From Picochlorum sp. 'celeri' (Eukaryota; Chlorophyta; Trebouxiophyceae), in contig JAACMV010000030.1 in NCBI GenBank assembly GCA_010909725.1, forward strand, positions 1 to 64,000: a stretch of 64,000 nucleotides of DNA, read 5' to 3'. Every line of letters starts with the position of its first letter. The first letter of the stretch is position 1. The translations under genes were made by a program, and so were the position numbers. Positions 40,174-50,500 of this stretch are shown here, piece after piece. The notes under the pieces were generated by a model. The model saw only the letters and a list, made by a program, of their open reading frames with translations. It did no database searches and had not been told where the DNA came from.

Positions 40174-41028
40174 ATGGGTGAGGTTGCGCATGCCACGGAC
40201 GAACGGGGTGGGGATCAAGGACTGCAAAACCGTGCTGGTCCGAGGTGCTCAGACCCACAGTCGGGAAAAACATCATTGGCAAAGCGCAAAGTTATTCAAA
40301 GAAGAATCGAGATGTTCACGACGCTCGCTGATGCGTACCGAACGCAGTACTGGGAACTAGCAGACGAATTGCTCTCGTTGAAATACACAGGTCCTGGAAA
40401 GAGCGAGGGATCGCAGGATGAGGCAGGTTTGTCAATTCAGGAAAGTGTTGATGCGATAAAAAATGCAATGGGGACGACCAGCAAAGAGAGCCTGCCCCAT
40501 GCAATACGGCTGCAGGAATCTGTCAAGGACCTAGACCTTGGGGACAGAAAGGTGCCGAAGCGCCCGAGGCAAGAAAATATCGCGGACAAGGGAATAGATA
40601 TGATTAGTAGAGTAGAGATGAGTTCTTACAATGCCTTGTGTCGGGAAATGGATAACCATGGGGCACTTGCAATGCTATGTGGCATGAAACACACGTACTA
40701 CATCAGGAGCACTGTGGTGAGTATCGGGCGCAGGGCGGGCCCAGGAAAGCAGACAAGGGGCACCAAGACCGTGGACGTGGATCTTGTGGAAGAAGCTACA
40801 TCATACGGTCACCAAGATGCCATTTCCAGATGCCAAGCTCGGATTTTCCTAGACGGTGATGGGTGCTTTAGGGTCTACAATTGTGGCAAACGGGGAGTGA
40901 ATGTCGATGGATCTCAGATTGAGCCCGGCAAGTCTGCTGTATTGCAGCATCTCAGCCTGATCAGCGTCGCCGGAGTGAGCTTGCTCTTCCTCCATCGCCG
41001 GGTGGATGAAGGCCATTCCATGGAATAG
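40174..41028 (+). CDS. MCRS1-like FHA domain protein
   Basis: Single exon, 284 residues. An N-terminal helical segment (KRKVIQRRIEMFTTLADAYR and YWELADELLSLKYTGPGK, about residues 38-77) is followed by a basic linker (KVPKRPRQE). The C-terminal FHA domain (about 175-278) has STVVSIGRR, VDVDLVEE, ISRCQARIFLDGDGCFRVYN and GKRGVNVDG. The spacing, with a long VDVDL insertion between strand 1 and the SRxQ motif, is that of microspherule protein 1, a subunit of INO80 and NSL chromatin complexes. A nuclear role is inferred. FHA domains bind phosphothreonine. Confidence 0.7.
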   Translation: MGEVAHATDERGGDQGLQNRAGPRCSDPQSGKTSLAKRKVIQRRIEMFTTLADAYRTQYWELADELLSLKYTGPGKSEGSQDEAGLSIQESVDAIKNAMGTTSKESLPHAIRLQESVKDLDLGDRKVPKRPRQENIADKGIDMISRVEMSSYNALCREMDNHGALAMLCGMKHTYYIRSTVVSIGRRAGPGKQTRGTKTVDVDLVEEATSYGHQDAISRCQARIFLDGDGCFRVYNCGKRGVNVDGSQIEPGKSAVLQHLSLISVAGVSLLFLHRRVDEGHSME

Positions 41029-41153
41029 AAGGTGGTGATCCCTACCCAGAAGATGATCATGGGTACCTGTAATAGTGATAATAATAGTTTTGTATAACAG
41101 TGTAGATTGTAAACATGAGATTCTCGCCATAAAATAGCTTCGAAACTCTCACA

Positions 41154-42753
41154 ATGCAGGCGACAGTCCGTAGGTCTTGTGCCATTCACCGGTGGGCAAG
41201 GCAGGTTTTGTCATCCTCATCACTAGATAATGCATTTTTACATTGTGAATTGGGACAGTATCATCAAAGCATGCCAATTCGGCCTTCAAAGTTTGAAAGT
41301 GGGTCAGCTGAGGCGATCCAGCGCTGGCGCCAAATGGGTTGGCTTAGCTGGTCTGCCCGGACGTTGACGTCTGCTGAAAGTAGTCAGTTAGAGAGCGAAA
41401 AAGAGATTGTTCCATACAGAATATCAATTGTCACGGGGGATGTGCGAGGGGCCGGGTCCTCTGCACCAGCCCTGGTGACCTTGTTCGGTGAAGGTGTGTG
41501 CATCGCTATTTTTGAATCATGTTGAAAGGTATTTCGTTCATGAACAATGTTTCATGTGGTTTGATGTAGACGGAAGCAGCGAAAGCTACATGTTGGGCGG
41601 TGACAAGAGCGAGTCTTTCGACAGGGCCACAAGGGCACAATATGTATTGTACAGTAAGTTTCTGGGCCCACTCAGAAGGATTTTGATCCAGCAATTGCCG
41701 TCTTCATGTGAGAATGATGAAGATGATTCTAAAGGGTGGTATTTAGATAGAATAGAAGTGCACGGGCCTGATGGAGAGAGGTACACGTTTCCTTGCAGTT
41801 CTTGGTTTGGGTGCAACCTGGTTGGAGAGGAAACCTGTACTGAGCGCAATCTTATTGTGGCAGCTGACCATCGGGATACCCATCGATCGTCACTGCATGA
41901 TCCAGCTCACAGACTGACCCAACCATTGCTGGTGGATGCTTCAGGGTACTCCATGCCTCATCCAGACAAGGTGCGGGCTGGGACAAAGGGAATGAATCGC
42001 AAAGGTATGGGATATGGAGGTGAGGATGCGTACTTTTACGCGTCGAATAGCAATGGGATTTGGGCTGTAGGGGTCGCTGATGGCGTATACGAATGGAGAC
42101 AAGTTGGAATTGATGCTGGAGCCTTCAGCAGGCAATTGATGGAGTACTGCAGACAAGCAATAGAATTGGGAACCATGGATGTGCTTCGCGTTTTACAGTT
42201 TGCATCAAAGCATCTGAGGCGTTGTGAGACGTTGGGATCTTCGACGGTCTGCCTGGGTATAGTGGACACACTCCAAGGACGGCTGGCAACTGCAACAATT
42301 GGGGATTCTGGGTTCATTTTGTTGGGTAGATCGAGAGAGAACTACATGTCATCGACCTTACAAGGAACATATTACATTCGATACAGGAGCCCTCAACAGG
42401 AGCATTCGTTCGGATGTCCCTATCAGCTGGGTCACCAGGAAGGTGCCGACAACCCTGAAGATGCCATGCTGTCCACCATGCCGCTCTATCCCGGAGACGT
42501 CCTCATCATTGGATCCGATGGACTTTTCGATAATGTGGCAGACGAAAGCATCGTAGAAATGGTCAACAAAGTTCTCGCGGAGGGTGGAAAGCCCAATGAG
42601 CTTTCGCAAGCACTGGCATTCCAGGCATTTCAGGCATCGACTGACAAGGCTGCCATGACGCCATACAGCGTTGCCGCTTCAGAAGCTTTTGAAATGATAT
42701 ACAATGGAGGTAAAGCGGACGACATCACCGTCGTGACGGCTGTTTTCAATTGA
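41154..42753 (+). CDS. PLAT domain fused to a PPTC7-like PP2C phosphatase
   Basis: Exons 41154-41493 and 41570-42753, intron 76 nt, junction rebuilds GAA GAC GGA; 507 residues. The N-terminus MQATVRRSCAIHRWARQVLS looks like an organellar leader. A PLAT/LH2 domain follows (about 85-235): YRISIVTGDVRGAGS, ALVTLFGEDGSSE, GWYLDRIEVHGPDGERYTFP. Then comes a PP2C domain (about 275-507) of the short PPTC7/SpoIIE-like type: GGEDAYFY, GVADGVYEWR, TIGDSGFILLGR, IIGSDGLFDN, ADDITVVTAVF, including the metal-binding aspartates. PPTC7 is a mitochondrial phosphatase in animals and yeast. A PLAT module normally binds lipid or partner proteins, so it may place the phosphatase at a membrane. The fusion is continuous within exon 2. 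Confidence 0.85.
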
Positions 42754-42799
42754 ATTACATTTGTACATGTACATGTATTATACAAGAAGATGTTGGTCT

Positions 42800-43276
42800 T
42801 CAGAGTTTGTCCAACTTGGATGCTGCAACCACTGGGTTGGCCTCCGCAAGCTTCTGCCTATCAAACGCAGCATAATCAAAACTACACTCATGACCATCTC
42901 CGGCATGCCTGTGACCAGAGCAGAACACATATCCACAGCGGCACTCAAAACCAAGCAGGCCGACCTTCTTGCTACACTTGAAGCATCTATTGCGGTTCTT
43001 CTGTTCTACGGGTTTGCGCTTCTCATCTTCGTCACATTGTCCTTGCAATGCTGCTTTTGTGTCGGCAGGAGCATGCTCTTCCACGTCAGCTCGTGCCTCC
43101 TCTACGAGTGCTGCAGGGGAACTCGCAGTCTCATTCTTCTTCTCCTTCTCGTTGTACTCCCTGTAACACTTGGAACACAGCTCCATAGTTGCAGGGTTAC
43201 CAAAGAAACCGCAATTATTCCGGCACAATTTCGGCTCCGGCGATGCCTGTTGCTGTTCACACGAGTGCTGCTCCAT
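42800..43276 (-). CDS. A20/AN1 zinc-finger stress-associated protein
   Basis: Single exon, 158 residues. An N-terminal A20 finger has cysteines in LCRNNCGFFGNPATMELCSK with the second pair in CSKCYRE (about residues 17-40), an acidic alanine-rich linker follows, and the C-terminal AN1 finger reads NRCFKCSKKVGLLGFECRCG then VFCSGHRHAGDGHECSFD (about 93-133). All zinc ligands are present. This is the layout of plant SAP and animal ZFAND5/6 proteins, which bind ubiquitin and act in stress responses. It is convergent with the phosphatase gene (46 bp between stops). Confidence 0.93.
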   Translation of the reverse strand: MEQHSCEQQQASPEPKLCRNNCGFFGNPATMELCSKCYREYNEKEKKNETASSPAALVEEARADVEEHAPADTKAALQGQCDEDEKRKPVEQKNRNRCFKCSKKVGLLGFECRCGYVFCSGHRHAGDGHECSFDYAAFDRQKLAEANPVVAASKLDKL

Positions 43277-43677
43277 GTCCCAGTGCTGTCCAAGAATGTT
43301 CTGGAAACCAAACGTGGAAGAGGTTGACTTCAGAGTCTCGGAACTGTTTCGATATTACTTTAGTTGAATTATTCAACCGAAATAGCTAAAAGCACGGGGG
43401 TGTCGAAGAGTTTCCCTGATGAGGTACCGGTTACCCTGGAATCCGCGTGCGTATGAGAGATTGACGCAAGTGACTACGGTGCGTCAATAATTTGCTTCTA
43501 CTCTATATAGCCTGACAGAATATTTTGTGAATGGTCCGTTCGCCAAGGTTCGTGGGATACATGGCCTTCGGAATCCCCGAAGCCTGATGAATTTTAATTC
43601 CTTTCTAAGGAGAATTCACCCACCAGCTAGAGGAAGAGTGGAACCTGTACGCCTAAAGTAACCACTGTCAAATAATT
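43277..43677. promoter_or_regulatory. Divergent promoter of the A20/AN1 gene and ATG101
   Basis: No gene is seen in these 401 bp. A perfect 8-bp inverted repeat, TTGACGCA (43461-43468) and TGCGTCAA (43480-43487), contains the TGACGC/GCGTCA form bound by many bZIP factors. A TATATAG sequence lies near 43505. The regulatory role is inferred. Confidence 0.45.
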
Positions 43678-44433
43678 ATGTCAAATTGTGAGACCAGTGT
43701 TGTGTCAAGTGTACAGGTTATAGCTGATACGAGTGCCTCGATACCCGAGTGCCTCGGCGATGCTTTGAAGAGTCTCATTCATACAGTCTTTTTGAATCGT
43801 TCACTGGGGCATATTGCACCAGTGGAAAGGACAAGCGAATTAGTAGTCCTTGAAAAGGGAGAGGAATTGTCCTGGTGTGAGAACGGTGAAGAGGAGCTGC
43901 GTGATTTGGTCGATAGAGAGGTTTTTCGTATTGCACACAGGGAGGTTTTTGACTTTGTCAAGGAAAACTCGACACAGAACAGGTGTCGGTGCTCGACTAC
44001 TTTTGAGGTGGTGCTCCGATTTTTCGAAAGGAAGAAAGACCAGTCGACTGGTTGGTTTCGAAGGCCCAGCGCGCGGGAGAAACAGCTGACGTGGGAAAAG
44101 TGGGTATTCCCCTTTGAGGTACTTTTTTTTGACAAGGCGGATTCTAGTTCTGCTCGGGTTCTCACGGCTGCCGAGGCAAAACATCTCAAAAAAGCTCAGC
44201 TTGAACTTATCAGTGGATTAAACGCGAAGAGGGAGCATCTTCCTCCGGTTGTGGCAGGGCAAGGACTGACATTTCCGTTTGACCTTCAGGTACAGAACCT
44301 CGCCTGTACTATTGTGGATACTGAGACAGGGGTAACGACCAATCGCCAAAAGTCTTCAGGAATTGCAGCATATGGTGTGGATATAGTGAAGCGAGTTCTG
44401 TCATCCACCGAACCTCCGTCTATATTGCAGTGA
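43678..44433 (+). CDS. ATG101: Autophagy-related protein 101
   Basis: Single exon, 251 residues. The HORMA-type fold of ATG101 is recognisable by its landmarks: ALKSLIHTVFLNRSLG near the N-terminus, VVLRFFERKK and WEKWVFPFEVLFF in the middle (including the WF-finger region), REHLPPV, FPFDLQVQ and a C-terminal GVDIVKRVL. Human ATG101 has 218 residues; the extra length lies between the second and third blocks. ATG101 stabilises ATG13 in the ULK1/ATG1 initiation complex. The stop codon TGA at 44431-44433 is only 9 bp from the ATG of a tyrosine phosphatase on the same strand. Confidence 0.87.
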   Translation: MSNCETSVVSSVQVIADTSASIPECLGDALKSLIHTVFLNRSLGHIAPVERTSELVVLEKGEELSWCENGEEELRDLVDREVFRIAHREVFDFVKENSTQNRCRCSTTFEVVLRFFERKKDQSTGWFRRPSAREKQLTWEKWVFPFEVLFFDKADSSSARVLTAAEAKHLKKAQLELISGLNAKREHLPPVVAGQGLTFPFDLQVQNLACTIVDTETGVTTNRQKSSGIAAYGVDIVKRVLSSTEPPSILQ

Positions 44434-44442
44434 TTGGATCGA

Positions 44443-45420
44443 ATGATGCAACACGCCTGTGTCTTAGATTTGAAGTCGCATGTCGACGCTCGGGTTTTGA
44501 AGCGTGTGAAAACCTGGGTATCGGCGATGAGGGAAAATCTTGCCGTACAGGACGCTTTCATGAATCTATCAATAAACCAAAATAGGTTGAATATGGCCTA
44601 CCCTCTGTCCGATGTTTCTGGTGTTGCCATGCATTTGAACAGGTACAGAGACATAATGCCCTATGCTCACTCTCAGGTGAGATTGCAGGACCCCGTGCGC
44701 TACAGAGATTTGCGGGGATCTTCTGATTACATAAATGCATCTTGGATCGAAGATTCTTCGGAGAATCAGAGGGAGAATCGGGTGAGATATATAGCATCAC
44801 AAGGTCCATTGAGGGCAACATCTGAATCACTCTGGAGAATGGTGTATGAACAAGAGGCACCAGTGATCGTCATGCTGACAAACTTGCTTGAGAAGGGAAG
44901 GGAGAAGTGCTTTGCGTACTATCCGACCAAGACGGCTTCCTGCCTGGAGTTTGGTACCGTCAAAGTTCGACTTGAGGATGAAAGTGAGACCGGTGGAATC
45001 ATCCAGCGGGATATCTCGGTCACACTGACTTGTGCTAAAGGTGCTGTGCATCGAGTGAAGCATTATCAGCTTCAAACATGGCCAGATCATGGCGTTCCAG
45101 GATCTCCAGAAGATGTTTATGGCGTTTTAGACAAGCTTTGTTGGCTCACGCCAGAAGATGGTCCCCCGGTCGTCCACTGTTCTGCAGGTATTGGCAGGAC
45201 AGGTGTGGTGCTGGCACTGGATATAGTGCGACGACGAGTTGCGGCCTTGAGCCAGACAGAGCCAGAAAATGTATCTGATGAGATGATACAATCTGCCACC
45301 GATATCCAGGCCGTTGTTTTTGGCATGAGGCACCAGAGGGCATTCATGGTACAGACAGTTCACCAGCTACAATTCTGTTACGAAGCCTTGGCTGGGATGC
45401 TGTCCCTTGCCGCGGCGTAA
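44443..45420 (+). CDS. Classical protein tyrosine phosphatase
   Basis: 325 residues from ATG 44443. All hallmarks of a classical PTP are present: NRYRDIMPYAHSQVRL, then DYINASWI, YIASQGPL, the WPD loop WPDHGVPGSPED (Asp about 215), the P-loop VHCSAGIGRTG (Cys about 246) and a C-terminal RHQRAFMVQTVHQLQFCYEA Q-loop segment. No membrane helix or targeting domain is seen, so it is a small cytosolic enzyme. Algal genomes often have only a few classical PTPs. There is no room for a separate promoter between it and ATG101, so it must be read from a shared transcript, from a promoter inside ATG101, or after an unseen splice. Confidence 0.92.
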   Translation: MMQHACVLDLKSHVDARVLKRVKTWVSAMRENLAVQDAFMNLSINQNRLNMAYPLSDVSGVAMHLNRYRDIMPYAHSQVRLQDPVRYRDLRGSSDYINASWIEDSSENQRENRVRYIASQGPLRATSESLWRMVYEQEAPVIVMLTNLLEKGREKCFAYYPTKTASCLEFGTVKVRLEDESETGGIIQRDISVTLTCAKGAVHRVKHYQLQTWPDHGVPGSPEDVYGVLDKLCWLTPEDGPPVVHCSAGIGRTGVVLALDIVRRRVAALSQTEPENVSDEMIQSATDIQAVVFGMRHQRAFMVQTVHQLQFCYEALAGMLSLAAA

Positions 45421-45452
45421 TTATGCATAGTATTTTAAATGAAAAATAAAAA

Positions 45453-46197
45453 TCAGTTGACAAGCTGTACAGCAGCAATAGTCGGTATTCTCTCTCGCAA
45501 TTTCTGAGTAACGGCCACCCTGACAGTCATGACACTGGCAGCTGGTCCGGTGATCTTGACTTTGACAATGGGGCCATCTAACTCCTCCAGCTCCAGCCCT
45601 CCCCCTCCTGTACCCACAAGATACGGCCGGATTTCGTCAAGAACCATATCCACGTTCTCCTCCGTCAAATCTAGGCCGACGTTTTCGTCCTGAACTTGCA
45701 CAACATCTGCAATGTCGGGAATCTTTTCCATCAGCCTCCTCTGAATGCCCATCGTCATCGTTGTCAACGACGATGGGCAAGATCCACAGGCGCCTTGCAA
45801 CCTCAGGTACACAATGGGACCGTCTATCTCTACAAACTCTACATTTCCTCCGTCTGCCATCAAATATGGTCGAACTTCATCCAAGACCTGCTCCACATTC
45901 TCTTCAGTCAACTCAAGCCCCTGCTCTGCAGCACTGACCACTCTAGGACCCTGAAAAGCTGCAACATATCGAACACTATGATGTTAGGAAAAGCATTGCC
46001 AATGATCCAATGGATCCAAAAGCATAGAACATACCTCGAATAGCCGTTCGTGTGTTGAACGCTCCATCTTTCTTCAAACGAACCGCATTAAGGCTCGAAC
46101 GGGCCCCTACGTTCCTAATACGTTTAAAATGAAATGGAAACTGCATCATATGTACAGCAACAGGCAGTGATTGCCCTGCGTGCGTGCTGTTCAACAT
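45453..46197 (-). CDS. Plastid NFU iron-sulfur scaffold, two NifU domains
   Basis: Exons 46197-46035 and 45958-45453, intron 76 nt; 222 residues. The first 55-60 residues, rich in R, N and S, look like a plastid transit peptide. The first NifU domain ([38 protein letters not shown]) keeps the CxxC that carries the cluster. The second ([36 protein letters not shown]) has lost both cysteines. This pairing of one active and one degenerate domain is typical of plastid NFU1-3 (CnfU), which passes 4Fe-4S and 2Fe-2S clusters to photosystem I and ferredoxin. Convergent with the phosphatase gene, 32 bp between stops. Confidence 0.92.
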
Positions 46198-46473
46198 GAG
46201 GTCAGACGGGCAACCAGTCCAACACCACTCTTCTGCTGGGACTCCAATCTACTGTCCTTTTAGAAAGCTTCAAATGTTATTTTAGTTCATTCCAAGACTC
46301 GTGGAATTGCTCCCACCATATCCATTTGAGCCCTGGGTGCGGAGGTATACGCTGCCCTTCAAAAAGACTGTTTGACAGGGCAATGTGGCCTATTGGATAT
46401 TGGCCTAATGGATTTCAAATTCCTCTACTGTTCATGGATCTGTACCATAATAAAAGAAATACGAGAGGAAAAC

Positions 46474-46947
46474 ATGATGAAAATCCATCCAGGTCTTGGA
46501 TATCGATTGCAGGCTCCTATCGGACACCTACATGTAGTGGTCCCGAACCAAAGACATGTCTGTCGTGTGTTCGCCAGTAGCAGCAGTAATGAAGACGTAA
46601 TTCCCCCCAATTGCACTAGATATACAATTAAAGTGCCAAAACCAATCGGTATAGTGCTTGAACAGACGGCATCTGGTCTGATCAGGGTGGCAGAGATCTC
46701 TGAGACTGGTTCTGCCGCCCGTACTGGAAAAGTATCGGTAAATGACATTCTGATCGCCACATCTGGGATCATCAAGACAACAGAACAAGTCTATGGAGAA
46801 ACGGTTGTCCAGGGAGGGGAGAAGCTGGTCCGAATGACGGTTCAAGGGCAAAAGTTTGACACAGTCTTGGCAGCAATCGGGTCGCACCTTGCTGGAATGG
46901 AGGTCGAAATGGAGTTCCAGCGATGCGACGAAAGCGACGACGAGTGA
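46474..46947 (+). CDS. PDZ domain protein, probably plastid
   Basis: 157 residues if it starts at ATG 46474; the frame is open upstream to 46372, but that part is hydrophobic and unlike a leader. The N-terminal 40 residues (MMKIHPGLGYRLQAPIGHLH, then RHVCRVFASSSSNED) fit a transit peptide. One PDZ domain follows: YTIKVPKPIGIVLEQTASG, IRVAEISETGSAARTGKVSV, NDILIATSGI. Short stand-alone plastid PDZ proteins exist in plants and algae without a settled role. The acidic tail is CDESDDE. Divergent from NFU, and its stop is 15 bp from the stop of the next gene. Confidence 0.65.
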   Translation: MMKIHPGLGYRLQAPIGHLHVVVPNQRHVCRVFASSSSNEDVIPPNCTRYTIKVPKPIGIVLEQTASGLIRVAEISETGSAARTGKVSVNDILIATSGIIKTTEQVYGETVVQGGEKLVRMTVQGQKFDTVLAAIGSHLAGMEVEMEFQRCDESDDE

Positions 46948-46962
46948 TATATATGAACGAGA

Positions 46963-47448
46963 TTACATGTATTTATTGCCATAGGGAACCCAATTTCTCA
47001 TTTGTTTATGGTGGTCCTGCTCTTGGGATGCTCCAGCAGGAGACAAGTCCTTTCTCTTTCTCGACCCGATGGATCCAAATGTCACCGGTTCAGAATGTAC
47101 ATGGTCTTGAGGATATGAATTCGAGCAGGCATCCATCCTCTCTCGCAGTGGCTGTCGACTGCCTTGGTCAACAACCATCTCCTCCATGTCTCCCGTGTCA
47201 TTCGAATAGGCTTGCACCTTGGCACTGTCAGGACCATATAAAATCTGGTTGAGCCTCATGACATCTTTTTGGTGCTTCTGTCGGGCGATGTAGTAGTCCC
47301 GAACTAGAGAGTCGTACGACTCGGACGACGACTGCCAGTGAAGTGCCTCTTGCATCATGTGTAACATGTACTCTTGATGGAACTCCCACTTTTTCTTTAA
47401 TTCCTCCTTCTCTTTCTGGATCTCTCGTAGGCTGATGTCTTGCAGCAT
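46963..47448 (-). CDS. Hypothetical coiled-coil protein
   Basis: 161 residues from ATG 47448 (the frame is open to a GTG at 47499). The first 80 residues are strongly helical and charged (LREIQKEKEELKKKWEFHQE, then DSLVRDYYIARQKHQKDVMR); the rest is polar and disordered with a basic SRKRKD patch. I recognise no family. It lies downstream of FANCJ on the same strand, with the FANCJ stop only 128 bp upstream of this ATG, so a shared transcript is possible. Confidence 0.5.
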   Translation of the reverse strand: MLQDISLREIQKEKEELKKKWEFHQEYMLHMMQEALHWQSSSESYDSLVRDYYIARQKHQKDVMRLNQILYGPDSAKVQAYSNDTGDMEEMVVDQGSRQPLRERMDACSNSYPQDHVHSEPVTFGSIGSRKRKDLSPAGASQEQDHHKQMRNWVPYGNKYM

Positions 47449-47576
47449 TGAATTCTGAAATTTCAAAAAGTTTGTGTAGCTGGTGTTGAAGACAACCACC
47501 TTTGTGTATTTATTTAGTATTTAACTACATGAATAGTAACAGTAAAAAAATTTTGATTCCTATAGTCTGCAGTGGA

Positions 47577-50500
47577 TCAGAAGTCACTGTCGGACCAAAT
47601 GTCCATGGCGCCCTGGAGGAAGGCAATCTCGTCCGCCACGTTGTTGGCTGGTGCAGGTGGCTCATTCATGTTGGCTGGTGCAGGTGGCTCATTCATGTGG
47701 CCTGTTGATACGTCAGAGTGTTGTTTCATTCGCTTCTTCTGCTCTTCGCTCTCTATGTTTGACAACCGCTTATTGGTTACAGTCTGTGTAACGCTGTTTT
47801 CCTTGTCCGTCCAGCTTTCTGCCATGTGTCTATACATGTCATGCATCCGAGAGAGCAGTGCTTCTCGATCTAGCGCATGCCACCCATGTTCTTTGCCATA
47901 TGCTAGGGCTTTTTCATCTATCCGTTTATCTCCCTCATCAAATCTATCGCCGACTTCAGCAAATATGGCTTGAATGCCCCTTGGGATTGGTACCTTTAAC
48001 GTCGCTGTCCAAGCAAATCGATCCTGGCATGATGCCTTGTTTGGGCACATTGTGACGGCGGCGAATGATTCTTCCAGTCCAACGATAGCAGCTCGAATGG
48101 CGTATTCCGAGGCACATCCACCTAATGACATCACGTGATTGCTCCAATCCTCTATATCCTGCCTCACCCATGCACTGATTGGTGCATCCTGGAGAGCAGT
48201 GTGTTCAGGTCCATCTTCTGATTCTGGCTGATCCACGGATTCCGGCTTTTGAGCTGGTAGGCAAGAGCTGTCTTCGGTGCAGCATGCAATTTCTTCTTGG
48301 CATTTTGGTGGTATTTTGCGTCCGGCCATGAGCATGGCCAAGGCATTTTTCCTTCCTGTGCCTTCCATCATTGGTGGGGGTAGGACAATTTCATCCTTCT
48401 CTTTCTTCGGGTTCTCTCTTTTCTTAGCAGAGAAGAAATCTTCCAAGGACATGAGGCATTGGCCGTAGGAATCGAAGATGCTCAGTTTGCTTCGAATCCT
48501 GCATGGTTCCGGCAAGGGTTGTATATGAATGATCGACTTTGCAGACAACGAATCACAACAAATTAAAAAGCGTACCATCTGGATAGGCTTTGGTGGTGCC
48601 TTTGATTCTTGAACCGCTCGTCTACAAGCAGAATAGCTCCCCAGTCGTTTTTGTGGCGGATGCACCTCCCAAGCGCTTGATTCAGGGCCCTGAAAGCTTG
48701 CTGCTCATACCATGCTCCTCCTGTCAGGAGCCCCATGGACTTTGAGCTTGTGTCATTATACTTTTTTTTCGCGTCCACTTTGGCATCTTTCAAGTTTGGA
48801 AACGGTATTCCAACTATAATGACCCCCCTGGCATTTGCATCCGAGAAATCTAATCCCTCTGAGACCTTTCCTCTACAGACAGCAAAGAATAGCCCTCCCT
48901 GGCCTGATTGAATCCCTGAATAGTACTCCTCCATCGTCTGCTTTAATGCATCTGATCCACCAGAGCGGGGCTCGAACACACAGGATTTCAGGCTCATCAT
49001 TTCATCCATTGCTCCTGTTTCTTTCCATCTTGCGACCAATTTGTCCAATAGCGCATATGAAGGGAAAAAGACAAGCAACCCATCGGGGACAATCTCGCAT
49101 GCTGATAGAATTATTTTCCCAACAGAATCTTGAAATGACGCTTTGCTTGTGTGCTGGTAAGTCGCGACCAGTGGCTGGCCTTGTGGGGTTGTAGAGACAA
49201 CTCCAGCAAACACCTGTTTTTCCATGTTCACGACATGCGGGGCTTCCAAACTAATCTCAAATTTTGTGTCCAGCTCTGAAGTAAACGAATCCAAAGGGGC
49301 CAAAGTCCCTGAAGTGAGCACTACAGAGTGCGATTTAGACGCAATGGATTTGAAAATCACTCCAGGATTCAGGCACCAAAGTGACATCACAATGTGTACT
49401 CCAACTGCCTCATCTGCCTGCTTTACACGCCTCCGCGAAGATCCCCGATCGAATCTTGTAGAGCGTGTCAAGACAAGGCGATAATCGCGACCACCATTTT
49501 GGCATTCGACATGCAAAATTCGAAAAATCTGCACGATTCTGGAAATGACCCCCAACGTTGCAGCGCCGATTCTCACAGGTTTGTTTTGAGAGGGCCCAGC
49601 GTCATCACCACGTCTTATAGATCCTTTATTCTGTCTATCTTGTGCAATTAGCGCTTCATCATATTCACGGGCAGCCAAATACGCTCCCCAGAGCAGTTCC
49701 ATTCTGTCCGGCCCGAGGCCCATGGTTTGGAGATGGATCAGCAGTTGCTGACCCATCCAGATCTTTTCTTGAGATGAACCACTGCTCCTTTTGGTAGTCG
49801 CATCTTGCTGCATCATCCAGTCTTTTATCCGCTGAAAGACATCGTGCAAAGGGTCATAGACATCAGGCTTCATATTCATCTTGCAAGCTCTCTTTAGTAT
49901 TATAATGAACTCGTTCAGATCGTCTAAGCTAATATCTAAAGATCCTGAATCGCGGCATACATCTTCTATGTTGTGAGCTTCGTCGAAAATAATCACAGCA
50001 TCCTCCAAGTCCACCCCCATTGACCTCCGAATCACTGGGTCCAAAAAGTAATTGTATGGGCCAAAGATAATATCTGCATCACTCGCCATGTGTCGGCTCA
50101 TATAATAAGGACACCCCTTTCTACTTTTACCTATTCTACAGAGATCCTCTATGTCATGCACCTGCTTCATCGCCGAGCCAAGCAGAGCCTGTGTCCCTCT
50201 GAAGTATTGGCAATGGCCATCTTTCAGGGCATCTTCGCATGCCTCCTCCAGAGATGGCTGCCGCCTCACATGAGCGTTGACGCAGTAATGCTGTTTAGAT
50301 CCAAGGATTGCCATTTTGGGCTTATACCCAGAGCGTTTCAGTTCCGCAACTACCTGGGCAATCTGAGAATGTGTTCTTGTTGCATAATAAATGCGCGGAG
50401 CCCTGGTCTTCACTTCAGCGTCCATCTCCCCCTGCGCATCACCCGTTAAAAATCCTCCAGATCCAAGATGGTCCTCTTTAGAAATTTCCGCTGGCCGAGA

